This document shows positions 1 through 6,328 of a stretch of 7,293 bases of DNA, piece after piece. Positions within the stretch are counted from its first letter, which is position 1. Each line of letters opens with the position of its first letter. Below the pieces are notes generated by a model, which saw nothing but the letters and a program-made list of their open reading frames with translations, had not been told where the DNA came from and did no database searches. Made by a program: the position numbers and the translations under genes. This stretch comes from Acidobacteriota bacterium. Lineage in GTDB: Bacteria; Acidobacteriota; Terriglobia; Acidiferrales; UBA7541. The DNA lies in contig QHZC01000033.1 of NCBI GenBank assembly GCA_003224515.1, positions 1 through 7,293 on the forward strand. The letters are read 5' to 3'.

Positions 1-469
1 CGACCACTGCGGTCTGAAGATGTGAATTGTGATAACAGGCATGAACTACTCCAGGCCAGGGCATGAATCTTCCCAGGCAATCCTCACACACACGTCCTTC
101 CCGGTAGAAAGTTGCCGCCGGGCACATCAAGCGAGCATTATGCAGGGATTGAACCACCGGTATTCCTTCCCGCTGGCAGGCGTAGTAGGCGGCGGGAGAG
201 ATCAATGGAAACGTGTTGTGGAAATGAGCCAGATCGGGCCTTTCGCGCCGCAGGAGCGACCGCAATCCCACCATGTCGTCCCAGGCCCAAAACGTTCGCA
301 TCGCCGCCCTGGCCTTCATCCATGTTCCGTCTTCAGCTATCTTGTTGTTGTTCGCCGTATATTCCAGGACTTCATGACCGGCAGACCGCAGCAGTTCGCT
401 CTCCCGGATAAAAACTTCGTCTTCCCCGCCCGGCTGACAGTAGTAGTTGTGCGCAAGAAGTACCTTCAT
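1..469 (-). CDS. GT4-type glycosyltransferase, N-terminal part (runs off the left edge)
   Basis: The frame opens at ATG 469 and stays open for 156 codons to the window edge, so only the N-terminal half is visible. It starts MKVLLAHNYYCQPGGEDEVF, the typical first strand and glycine-rich loop of GT-B fold, family GT4 enzymes, which in this family form the acceptor-side Rossmann domain. Other family-like segments are HFHNTFP (82-88) and the Cys-containing stretch C116, C128-x2-C131, C145, often seen in GT4 enzymes of polysaccharide loci and possibly metal-binding. The C-terminal sugar-nucleotide domain with its EX7E motif lies outside the window. It is presumably cytoplasmic and adds a sugar to a lipid-linked glycan; donor and acceptor cannot be read. 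ATG 469 overlaps the stop of the gene before it (ATGA, 466-469), and a GAGG lies 4 nt upstream (474-477), so it is probably translationally coupled as third gene of the operon. Confidence 0.88.
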   Translation of the reverse strand, partial: MKVLLAHNYYCQPGGEDEVFIRESELLRSAGHEVLEYTANNNKIAEDGTWMKARAAMRTFWAWDDMVGLRSLLRRERPDLAHFHNTFPLISPAAYYACQREGIPVVQSLHNARLMCPAATFYREGRVCEDCLGRFMPWPGVVHACYHNSHLQTAVV

Positions 470-1710
470 GGGGCCTCAGACTTCTTCAGTGCGCCCATCA
501 TCACCAGCAAACGTCTGCGAGACCGATCTGATTGCGCCGCGCGCATCGAGGAACGATCATAAAGCCTCGGAAGCACTGTAGCCGAGTACCAAAAACACAT
601 TGCCACGGGCCCCGAATCGATATCGTCTCCCATGGACCCGAAGATGAGGCTCACAAAAAACAGGCAAGCAATCGCAAAAGAAAAGCGGTCCCGGTTCTTG
701 CGAAGAAGATAGGCGGAATACACAGAGAGCATGACGCAAAGAGCTGCGAACAGCGCAAAGCTCAACGCGCCTCCACCCAGCAGGATCTCGAAAAACATCG
801 AGTGGGCGTTCCCAAGGCCTGGATTGTATTGTGGCCCGTACACTCGGGATGCCGAGTAGTAGCCCAACCCTAGGAAGGGGGATTGTGTCAGCGTTACGTT
901 GCTGAGATAGCGCCACAAGCCGAGGCGGTCGCCCAGGTTTGCAATGTCTTCAGGCTGCCGGTACTGGCTGAGGCTAGGCAGCCAGTGGTACATATAAAGC
1001 GCCAGTGCGAGTGCGCCGGCAAGATAAGCGACTTGTCTCAAGGATTTCGCATTCGGACGTTTTATGAGAACCAGAACAAAGAAGCCGATAACGACCACGT
1101 AAGCTGTGCGCATGAGCGAGAACACCAGCAGCCCGAAAAACAGACCTAATAGGGTAAGCGGAAGGACTCTCCAAATTTTTCGAACGCCGGTCAATAGCAG
1201 GATGATCGCAAGTGTGGACACGGGTCCGGTCGGGGCAATGAGATCGCCTTTCAAGCGCGACGGATCAGGGTTAAAGTCGGAACCTATCCACACTAAATCA
1301 GGAGCCAGATATGCGCACACCGCAATGACGCCGCACAATAGAGCAGTTCCCCAAAATATTGTTTTCAAACAATTCGAGTGGCCAAACTGGTCCGCGAAGA
1401 GCTGCATGAACAACAAGGAAACCGCCATCTCATAAATCTTGAACGCGCTAAGAGCCGGAGCCTTCGCTATCACTGCCGATACCGCCAGGCAGAGGATCAT
1501 CGCCAGCCCCAGCTTTTGAGGCAGCTGCAATCGCGTCAATAGGAGCTTGGCGCGACCACGTTTTCCGATCTGAAATAGAACCCACGCTCCAGCCAATCCC
1601 CACACAAAAATGTGCAGGACAACTACCCAGTCCACGTCGCCGCGAAGAGAAGCTTCAGCGTCGCGGATTCGAAATTTGGGCGGCCCGGAATACATCAGCA
1701 GGAATAGCAA
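466..1710 (-). CDS. O-antigen ligase / Wzy-like membrane protein (main open part; 5' end interrupted)
   Basis: This 414-residue stretch has about ten hydrophobic helices and looks like the O-antigen ligase/polymerase superfamily (Wzy_C, WaaL-like), inner-membrane proteins that transfer or polymerise lipid-linked glycans. Family-like features, numbered from TTG 1710, are the periplasmic-loop candidate FNPDPSRLKG (146-155), SLMRTAY (198-204, with the conserved Arg), a D-R-x-x-L-W-like segment (261-266), and GLGYY followed by GNAHSMFFEILLGGG with His303, the usual position of the key loop histidine. TTG 1710 and ATG 1695 are only the first start codons after an in-frame TAG at 1753-1755, and neither has a Shine-Dalgarno site. 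The reading frame, helix 1 and the coupling signals all point to a true start at ATG 1920 (see the next entry). As it stands the gene may be inactive, or make a protein with a clipped first helix. It is the second gene of the operon and overlaps the GT4 gene by 4 nt. Confidence 0.8.
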   Translation of the reverse strand: MLFLLMYSGPPKFRIRDAEASLRGDVDWVVVLHIFVWGLAGAWVLFQIGKRGRAKLLLTRLQLPQKLGLAMILCLAVSAVIAKAPALSAFKIYEMAVSLLFMQLFADQFGHSNCLKTIFWGTALLCGVIAVCAYLAPDLVWIGSDFNPDPSRLKGDLIAPTGPVSTLAIILLLTGVRKIWRVLPLTLLGLFFGLLVFSLMRTAYVVVIGFFVLVLIKRPNAKSLRQVAYLAGALALALYMYHWLPSLSQYRQPEDIANLGDRLGLWRYLSNVTLTQSPFLGLGYYSASRVYGPQYNPGLGNAHSMFFEILLGGGALSFALFAALCVMLSVYSAYLLRKNRDRFSFAIACLFFVSLIFGSMGDDIDSGPVAMCFWYSATVLPRLYDRSSMRAAQSDRSRRRLLVMMGALKKSEAP

Positions 1711-1920
1711 TGTGGCGACAAACGTGGATTGCTGGTAGACGATAAGCTGCTGCTACCCACCATCCGTTTCAGAGAGTCTGTTCGGACGGGGCCGATGCAA
1801 GGTTGACCAGATTTTCGTCGCACATTTTTGCTTTGAATCTTTTGCCCGCACCTTTAGCTGAGGCTTAGTTCCTGTGGAATCGAGCCGGGAGCCGGACAGC
1901 TTTGACTGATAACGGAACAT
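1711..1920 (-). pseudogene. Detached 5' end of the O-antigen ligase gene, ending at an in-frame amber stop
   Basis: In the same frame as the ligase, ATG 1920 opens 55 codons (MFRYQSKLSG... to ...LSETDGG). A TAG at 1755-1753 follows, and then QQLIVYQQSTFVAT leads straight into the first hydrophobic helix of the ligase. The start is well marked: GGGAG lies 10 nt upstream (1931-1935) and the ATG shares its A with the TAA of the sugar-transferase gene (TAATG, 1918-1922). The codons around the stop read GGG TAG CAG CAG, so a single C-to-T change of CAG would explain it. Seen directly: open frame, stop, SD and overlap. Inferred: that these 55 residues, which are basic, hydrophilic and unlike any domain I recognise, were the native N-terminus. 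An upstream leader peptide coupled to the ligase, or a sequencing error, are the alternatives. Confidence 0.6.
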
Positions 1921-2753
1921 TATTGGCCGTCTCCCAATAGCACTGCGGGAACCGTGCGCAACAAAATCTTGAAATCGAGCAACAAGCTCCAGCGCTTCAT
2001 ATATTCAAGATCCAGCGCCATGCACGTTTCAAAGGAAGGATTCGCGCGCGCGTTGACCTGCCAGAGGCCCGTTATGCCGGGTTTCACGTCCAGTCGTCGG
2101 TGGTCGTCGGGACGGTATCGCACGTAATCGTCTACGGGATGGGGACGCGGGCCAACAAGGCTCATATCCCCTTTCAATACATTCCAGAATTGGGGCAGTT
2201 CGTCGAGGCTGTACTTCCGAAGAAAGTGACCGAGCCGGGTGATGCGAGGATCATCAGCGATTTTGAAGAACGGGTCCTGGCGCTCGTTGAACTGGCGCAA
2301 GGAATCTCTCAGTCCGTCAGCTCCATCGAACATGGTCCGGAACTTGTAACAAACAAATTTTTGTCCCCTTTTTCCCGCGCGGAGGGAGGCATAAACGACC
2401 GGGCCAGGGGACTCCAGCTTTACGGCCAAGGCAATCGCGAGCAAGAGCGGCCAGAGGAGCAAAACAGCGATGGCAGACAATAAAAGATCCATGATCCTTT
2501 TCACGAACAAACCCGCAATGACGATGGGGCGCACGCGCCGGACACGGCTGTCTCTGTCAACCCCGGTTTCGTATCGTCCATTTTGGTCAATCTCGGGCAA
2601 TAGAGAGCCCAAGATGTCTGCCAGGGACGGCAGGGAAGATACACGTGTCGCCGAATTCGTGAGATCGACTCTCCGCCGGCGAACCACACCTCCTGCCGGG
2701 GAATTACATTGCCCAAAGGCCTGCGTCTGGAGATCGAGAGGTTCACCGAGCAT
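1920..2753 (-). CDS. Polyprenyl-phosphate sugar phosphotransferase (WcaJ/PglC-like, short form)
   Basis: This 277-residue bacterial sugar transferase (PF02397 type) would move a sugar-1-phosphate from a UDP-sugar to undecaprenyl phosphate at the inner membrane, the first step of exopolysaccharide or O-antigen assembly. After a low-complexity hydrophilic N-terminus of about 80 residues come the family landmarks: KRIMDLLLSAIAVLLL (85-100, re-entrant membrane helix), ESPGPVVYASLRAGKRG (114-130), YKFRTM (136-141), the catalytic Asp-Glu in YSLDELPQFWNVLKGDMSLV (181-200), GPRP (201-204) and KPGITGLWQV (224-233). The large PHPT enzymes have four extra helices and a Rossmann-like domain, which are absent here. 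ATG 2753 is preferred over GTG 2765: it has GGAGGTG 9 nt upstream (2763-2769), and the GTG itself lies within that site. It is the first gene of the operon; its TAA overlaps the ATG of the ligase frame. The sugar used cannot be deduced. Confidence 0.93.
   Translation of the reverse strand: MLGEPLDLQTQAFGQCNSPAGGVVRRRRVDLTNSATRVSSLPSLADILGSLLPEIDQNGRYETGVDRDSRVRRVRPIVIAGLFVKRIMDLLLSAIAVLLLWPLLLAIALAVKLESPGPVVYASLRAGKRGQKFVCYKFRTMFDGADGLRDSLRQFNERQDPFFKIADDPRITRLGHFLRKYSLDELPQFWNVLKGDMSLVGPRPHPVDDYVRYRPDDHRRLDVKPGITGLWQVNARANPSFETCMALDLEYMKRWSLLLDFKILLRTVPAVLLGDGQ
1931..1935 (-). promoter_or_regulatory. Shine-Dalgarno site (GGGAG) for ATG 1920
   Basis: GGGAG lies 10 nt before ATG 1920, inside the last codons of the sugar-transferase gene. 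It decides the start question for the ligase: the downstream TTG 1710 and ATG 1695 lack any such site, so ribosomes should enter at 1920 and meet the amber codon at 1755. Confidence 0.6.
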
Positions 2754-2762
2754 CAAATCGCC

Positions 2763-2769
2763 CACCTCC
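2763..2769 (-). promoter_or_regulatory. Shine-Dalgarno site (GGAGGTG) of the sugar-transferase gene
   Basis: A near-perfect anti-16S match 9 nt before ATG 2753. It fixes the start and argues against the in-frame GTG at 2765, which is part of the site. Confidence 0.8.
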
Positions 2770-2838
2770 AGCTCTTGATTTGCGAGAAAGAGCGTTTTGC
2801 CAGCGCACTTTTGTGCTCAAGAGAGCGCATAAGCCAGC

Positions 2839-2866
2839 ACTATCAGCCGCGCATGAAGCAGGCCAA
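2839..2866 (-). promoter_or_regulatory. Possible sigma-70-type promoter of the polysaccharide operon
   Basis: TTGGCC (2861-2866), a 16-nt spacer and GATAGT (2839-2844) each match four of six consensus bases. They would give a leader of about 80 nt before ATG 2753. The match is weak and other placements are possible; the upstream two-part element at 2890-2931 may matter more. Confidence 0.25.
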
Positions 2867-2889
2867 GCGTAGAGACTGAACAAGGATCA

Positions 2890-2931
2890 GTCGATAGGGT
2901 TTAGACTGCAATCGCGGCCAGGGTGAAAACC
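2890..2931 (-). promoter_or_regulatory. Two-part element, copy 1, facing the polysaccharide operon
   Basis: On the minus strand, GGTTTTCAC (2923-2931), 23 nt and CCCTATCGAC (2890-2899), ending 136 nt before ATG 2753. An almost identical arrangement occurs on the plus strand at 3020-3060. The shared layout suggests a regulator or alternative sigma-factor site controlling both directions. The factor is unknown, and the spacing is too wide for an ordinary -35/-10 pair. Confidence 0.45.
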
Positions 2932-3019
2932 TTAGGAAGCGAGTTTGAGGTACCCTTCTCCGGCAATCCTTGCAACTGCGAACGCCTTTATAGGGGTGGA
3001 TCCCTTAGTCTATCCCCAG

Positions 3020-3060
3020 GGTTTCCACGGATTCCCATCAGAGGTAAGCTCCCTATCGAC
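3020..3060 (+). promoter_or_regulatory. Two-part element, copy 2, facing the FecR-like gene
   Basis: GGTTTCCAC (3020-3028), 22 nt and CCCTATCGAC (3051-3060). The second half matches copy 1 in all 10 bases and the first in 8 of 9, in mirror orientation. It ends 70 nt before the preferred start GTG 3131. Confidence 0.45.
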
Positions 3061-3117
3061 AATGAACCATGTGGATGCTAATTAATCTTTGTCAGCCCTC
3101 CGCGACCTTTCTTCGGT

Positions 3118-3121
3118 GAGG
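3118..3121 (+). promoter_or_regulatory. Shine-Dalgarno site (GAGG) deciding start GTG 3131
   Basis: GAGG within GGTGAGG (3115-3121) lies 9 nt before GTG 3131. No comparable site precedes the in-frame TTG 3089 or GTG 3116, and starting at 3131 gives a more ordinary signal-peptide length. Confidence 0.5.
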
Positions 3122-3130
3122 CAGATACCG

Positions 3131-3922
3131 GTGATTCTGACTACGACGCCACTTTCCGCGACAAAACAGACGCGCAGTCCCACAATCCCTATTGGTCTTG
3201 ATCAGCTTCTTGTCGCACTCCTCTTAATCCTTCCCGCATTGGGCCGTGCCAAGGCACTGCCGCAGGAGAGAGAGAGAGAGCCTTTGGGCCCGCTAACGAG
3301 CATTGGGGAGACCTACGTGAATGACTCCCCGGCACCCGCCGAAATCACGATTTTTTCTGGCGACAAAGTGCGTACAGGGGAATCCGGCTCCGCGACCTTT
3401 AACATGAGCGGAAAGGGCTCGCTAAAACTCTCTCCGCGCAGTCAAGTCCTGTTCTCCGGCAAATATGAATATACGGCTGAGTTGGAGGCAGGGGCGGTGG
3501 TGATGAATTCCGTTAGCGGACCAAACGGGTTCACACTGCGGATTGGAAACGACGTGGTTGTTCCTTCCATCAAAGAGCGTACGGCGTCGGCATCAATTGA
3601 CAGGGCTCCGGATGGTTCTTTCCTCGTCACTTGTTCGGACGGGGCCGTGGGCGTTCTAACTTTGCAAGGGACATCGGGCCTGTTTCTCCAGGTTGGTCAG
3701 TCCCTGAGCGCTGCGCCGAACGGACAATTGTTTCCAGTAGTACAAGAAGCGGCTACGAGCGGGAGATTCCTTTCCGGGAGATCATCTTCTCGGGCCCAAA
3801 AGGCTAAGAATAACTATACGGGATGGGGATTACTCGGGCTGGCAGCTGCCGGGGCAGCCGGAACTGTGGCGGCTCTAAGCCATGGCGGTGGAAAGCAATC
3901 CATCAGCCCTGCTGCACCCTAA
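3131..3922 (+). CDS. Secreted FecR-like domain protein with hydrophobic C-terminal segment
   Basis: With GTG 3131 as start the protein has 263 residues. This start has GGTGAGG (3115-3121) 9 nt upstream; TTG 3089 and GTG 3116 are in frame but poorly served. Residues 1-42 look like a signal peptide: K12 and R15, a hydrophobic core (LLVALLLILPAL, 26-37) and an A-K-A cleavage site at 40-42. A charged EREREP stretch follows, coded by a GA repeat. Residues about 55-200 resemble the periplasmic FecR fold (VNDSPAPAEITIFSGDKVRT, SATFNMSGKGSLKLSPRSQV), a beta-rich module known from FecR sensors and many envelope proteins of unknown role. Near the end is WGLLGLAAAGAAGTVAAL (232-249), a possible membrane segment, then a short Gly/Ser/Pro tail. 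It is transcribed away from the polysaccharide operon and shares a control element with it. There is no sigma-factor gene nearby, so a classical FecR signalling role is not indicated. The FecR assignment is by pattern and moderate. Confidence 0.72.
   Translation: MILTTTPLSATKQTRSPTIPIGLDQLLVALLLILPALGRAKALPQEREREPLGPLTSIGETYVNDSPAPAEITIFSGDKVRTGESGSATFNMSGKGSLKLSPRSQVLFSGKYEYTAELEAGAVVMNSVSGPNGFTLRIGNDVVVPSIKERTASASIDRAPDGSFLVTCSDGAVGVLTLQGTSGLFLQVGQSLSAAPNGQLFPVVQEAATSGRFLSGRSSSRAQKAKNNYTGWGLLGLAAAGAAGTVAALSHGGGKQSISPAAP
3266..3280 (+). repeat. GA dinucleotide repeat inside the FecR-like gene
   Basis: Fifteen nucleotides of alternating G and A code for the EREREP stretch right after the predicted signal peptide. 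Gain or loss of one GA unit would shift the frame and abolish the mature protein. Confidence 0.7.
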
Positions 3923-4006
3923 AATCGCTGTCCGGTCCTCGAAGCCATTTGCAAAACCGCCGCGCACGGCCCGAAGCCCCGTTTCACTATCTACTGTAAT
4001 GGAATC

Positions 4007-4030
4007 GCCACGGCACATCGATCAGGTGGC
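4007..4030. terminator. Weak hairpin between convergent genes, possible terminator
   Basis: GCCAC (4007-4011) and GTGGC (4026-4030) form a 5-bp stem with a 14-nt loop in the 146-nt gap where the FecR-like and PilZ/TonB genes converge. There is no proper T-run on either strand, so termination here is only a possibility. I found no better intrinsic terminator in the gap. Confidence 0.2.
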
Positions 4031-4068
4031 CTCTTTGGATTTCCTGGGGCATCCGTAAGGTTCTCTAT

Positions 4069-6273
4069 TTAATTCTTAGCGCTTGACGGACCCGCCAGCC
4101 GAAACCGGACTATGACATCTTGCTCTGTTTCTACGGGTTGCCCTCCGAGCAAAGTTTTTGCGTAACGCCATTCGCGAATCGCACTCGCTGCCGCCTTCGC
4201 AAGCAAAGCCGGCCCGTTTGTTAGCTGGACGCTCTCTACGGAACCATCGCCCCCGACAACAACGTGTAATTTGACGGTGCCCTCGAGCCCTTGGCGCTTC
4301 GCGTCCTCAGGATAAACTGGGTCAACTAGCGAGATGGCGCGACCGATCTGCAAACTCCTTCCACTCGGCGGTTTCTGCGAACCGATGTTCTCGGGGATGC
4401 GGATCGATGGGTAAGGATCAGTGCTGACCGCCACCGACCACGTCGGAGCCACGGAAGGAGTTGGCTGCTTTAAAGGAGGCGGCGGACTTTCTTTCTCTTT
4501 CACCTCAGCCGCCGCCGTTCCACTCGGGACACTCACGGACGGGCTCGTCGCTGGCGTGGCGGTGCTCTCCGTCGGTTGAACAGGCGAACTTTCCACGACT
4601 CGGCTTCGAGCATTCTCTACGGCTGGATTCGGCACAGCCGCAACAGTGCGCTCGGGAGGCTCTGCCGGCTGACCCTTCGGCATGGTGCTCTCAGTCGGGC
4701 GAATGGCACTGTTAACAGCGGGCCTCGTAGCCGGGCGCTCAATGTTGCGTGCCTGCGGATGTACAGTTACCAGCTGCCCTTCAGAGCCATCCCCAGGACG
4801 TTCGGCAGGGACCCGGTCGAACCCATGCACTTGCGGCTCGCTATTCTCCGACCGGAGAGCGAGAACATCTGGCGTGTCACGCGCGGGAAGCGGCTTATTC
4901 AGCTCCGCAGGCTTGTTTCGGCCTCCTGTATTCTGTCCGATGAATCCACTCAATTCTTTCCGGGCGGCAGGCAGCGTAGCAACCCATCCTATGGCCACCG
5001 CCGCTATACCGGATAGGATGACGGTCATCGCAAGTCTCCCCCGTCTTTCGGTGCCTCCTTCTGAAGTCAGCGGATGAATCGCATGCCTCGATTTGTCTTT
5101 GCTTCTCTTCGAGCTCTTTGGAGCCAAAGCATCCGACGCGGCCAATGTGGGTGCTACGTTGGCACCATGCAAACCGGGCACTGTAAGAAGCGGGGGAGCC
5201 GAGCCCCGCCCGTGCTCTTGAACTACGCTGCCGGAGGGTGGATCTACAGGCGCAAGGATTCTGCGGTTGGGAATTTCCGGTACTTCCCGATGAGTAGCTG
5301 GGCCGGTGGGAACCTTGACACTTTGCGGCTTAAATTCATTCGGCGACTCCAGCTGAGAAATCCGCCTGACGATTATCTTGCGCGCCGATTCTGTCAGATT
5401 GACGAATCGAATCCCGGCCTGTCTTTTTGATTCACTGATCCACGCAATCTGCCCGCTTACTTCGATCAGATCCCTCGACCCCGTGAATTCAATCCGTATG
5501 GTTGGGAGATCATCCTCGGTCAGAGTCATGGCTGCGGAAACAGCAACGCCACCTTCGCTGATGTCAAGGAGCATGCCGCCGTTGTCCCGGCCCAACTCGA
5601 TGTAACTGAGAGGCCTGATCTGCTGCCGGGGATGACTGCGGCGTTCGCGAAGGTGGGCCGAACTGTCACCGCCGGCCAGGTTGTCTGACGCGGCTCGAGT
5701 GGATTGTTGAAAAAGGTCCGCGTCAATAGCCGCCGGTTGATCGGTGAGAACGGAAGAATCTTCCGGCAGGTACGGCTCAGGGATGTGTTTTTCCGCAACG
5801 GTGCTGGTGTCCACGGGATCCGCCAACGAGAACATTGGTGTTCTTGCCGGTGCATCGCCCGCGGGGTGTTGTTGCGGTCTTGGGAGTAACCTTGCTTCAT
5901 GCTGGGGTTCGCCTTGCGAGCTTTCGGAGGCAAGCCAGTCCGTGATTCGCTTGCGGGCTTCTTCGGGCAAGCCGATGAATCTTATGCCGGCCGTTTTTCT
6001 TGATTCACTTTTCCACGTTATCCGGCCGGTTGCTTCCATCCAGCCTCCGGAGTCCGGCAATAGAATCCGCATGCTTACATGCTCGTCGCCACCCAGAATC
6101 ATTGCGGCAGAGAGGACTAATCCGTCCTCACTCATGTTATAGATGAGACCGCCGTTTATCTTCTCCAGGTCGGCGTAAATCGGGGGGGTAACAAGCGTGC
6201 GTGTCCGGGCACGGCGTTCGATAACTCCGAGAGCTTTCCGCGCGCTATGTGATGTGCCTAGCATGCCCTGCAA
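4069..6273 (-). CDS. Tandem PilZ - membrane helix - TonB C-terminal domain protein
   Basis: The 734-residue protein combines two cytoplasmic PilZ domains with a periplasmic TonB domain. PilZ-1 (about 19-117) keeps the cyclic-di-GMP signature R21-x3-R25 and N46-x-S48-x2-G51. PilZ-2 (about 210-307) has R212-x3-R216 and D237-x-S239-x2-G242. The two are clearly related (GRITWKSESRKTAGIRF, 83-99; GQIAWISESKRQAGIRF, 274-290), so they look like an internal duplication. A linker leads to one hydrophobic helix (about 414-435, MTVILSGIAAVAIGWVATLP), then about 200 Pro/Glu/Thr-rich residues of the kind that span the periplasm in TonB, and a TonB_C-type domain (about 643-727; SLVDPVYPEDAKRQGLEGTV, AIREWRYAK). 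TonB passes proton-motive energy from ExbB/ExbD to outer-membrane transporters; here the helix is internal rather than N-terminal, no ExbB/ExbD genes are visible, and its usual helix histidine is missing. A TGA directly precedes TTG 6273; ATG 6264 is an equally possible start, and neither has a good ribosome site. It has its own promoter and converges with the FecR-like gene. The role as a cyclic-di-GMP-responsive energy transducer is inference. Confidence 0.88.
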   Translation of the reverse strand: MQGMLGTSHSARKALGVIERRARTRTLVTPPIYADLEKINGGLIYNMSEDGLVLSAAMILGGDEHVSMRILLPDSGGWMEATGRITWKSESRKTAGIRFIGLPEEARKRITDWLASESSQGEPQHEARLLPRPQQHPAGDAPARTPMFSLADPVDTSTVAEKHIPEPYLPEDSSVLTDQPAAIDADLFQQSTRAASDNLAGGDSSAHLRERRSHPRQQIRPLSYIELGRDNGGMLLDISEGGVAVSAAMTLTEDDLPTIRIEFTGSRDLIEVSGQIAWISESKRQAGIRFVNLTESARKIIVRRISQLESPNEFKPQSVKVPTGPATHREVPEIPNRRILAPVDPPSGSVVQEHGRGSAPPLLTVPGLHGANVAPTLAASDALAPKSSKRSKDKSRHAIHPLTSEGGTERRGRLAMTVILSGIAAVAIGWVATLPAARKELSGFIGQNTGGRNKPAELNKPLPARDTPDVLALRSENSEPQVHGFDRVPAERPGDGSEGQLVTVHPQARNIERPATRPAVNSAIRPTESTMPKGQPAEPPERTVAAVPNPAVENARSRVVESSPVQPTESTATPATSPSVSVPSGTAAAEVKEKESPPPPLKQPTPSVAPTWSVAVSTDPYPSIRIPENIGSQKPPSGRSLQIGRAISLVDPVYPEDAKRQGLEGTVKLHVVVGGDGSVESVQLTNGPALLAKAAASAIREWRYAKTLLGGQPVETEQDVIVRFRLAGPSSAKN

Positions 6274-6313
6274 TCATGGATGAGAAATCCTGCAAAAAAC
6301 CTGCCATCATTAC

Positions 6314-6328
6314 ACTTAAATCTTAAGT
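6314..6328. promoter_or_regulatory. Palindrome over the -10 of the PilZ/TonB gene (possible operator)
   Basis: ACTTAA (6314-6319), three bases and TTAAGT (6323-6328) form a perfect 6-bp inverted repeat in an AT-rich patch. It covers the proposed -10 and the likely transcription start, so a protein bound there would block initiation. No T-run follows the left arm on the minus strand, and the stem is too AT-rich for a terminator. Confidence 0.4.

Larger units (their letters stand above)
2770..3130. other. Divergent intergenic control region
   Basis: About 360 nt separate the starts of the sugar-transferase and FecR-like genes, with no convincing gene inside. Contents are the two mirror-image elements (2890-2931 and 3020-3060), a weak minus-strand promoter candidate (2839-2866), a small inverted repeat GCAC-TTTT-GTGC (2805-2816) in the operon leader, and a plus-strand TTTATAGG (2987-2994) that resembles a -10 but lacks a -35 at proper distance. 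A seven-codon frame (ATG 3062 to TAA 3085) sits in frame ahead of the FecR-like gene; it has no well-placed ribosome site and I do not call it a gene. Confidence 0.6.

Noticed and set aside
29..562. Plus-strand open frame of 177 codons
   Set aside because: It lies antisense to the GT4 gene, whose translation matches a known family in detail; the plus-strand product has no recognisable pattern.
1753..1755. Pyrrolysine or other programmed recoding of the amber codon
   Set aside because: There is no recoding element or pyrrolysine gene in view, and O-antigen ligases are not known to use it. A nonsense change or sequence error is simpler.
3062..3085. Seven-codon frame in frame with and upstream of the FecR-like gene
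   Set aside because: Its nearest purine-rich site is about 17 nt away, and GTG 3131 has a well-placed site and gives a sensible signal peptide.
3956..3970. GC-rich hairpin (GCCG/CGGC) followed by TTTT on the minus strand, as terminator of the PilZ/TonB gene
   Set aside because: Its four-base stem is too short to claim, and it lies about 100 nt beyond the stop codon.
4461..5430. Several plus-strand open frames of 64-146 codons
   Set aside because: All are antisense to the linker and PilZ-2 coding region of the PilZ/TonB gene and arise from its Pro/Ala/Arg-rich codons; none has a coherent domain.
5526..5933. Minus-strand open frame of 135 codons inside the PilZ/TonB gene
   Set aside because: It is a frame-shifted reading of the true gene, whose two PilZ motifs are intact in the main frame.
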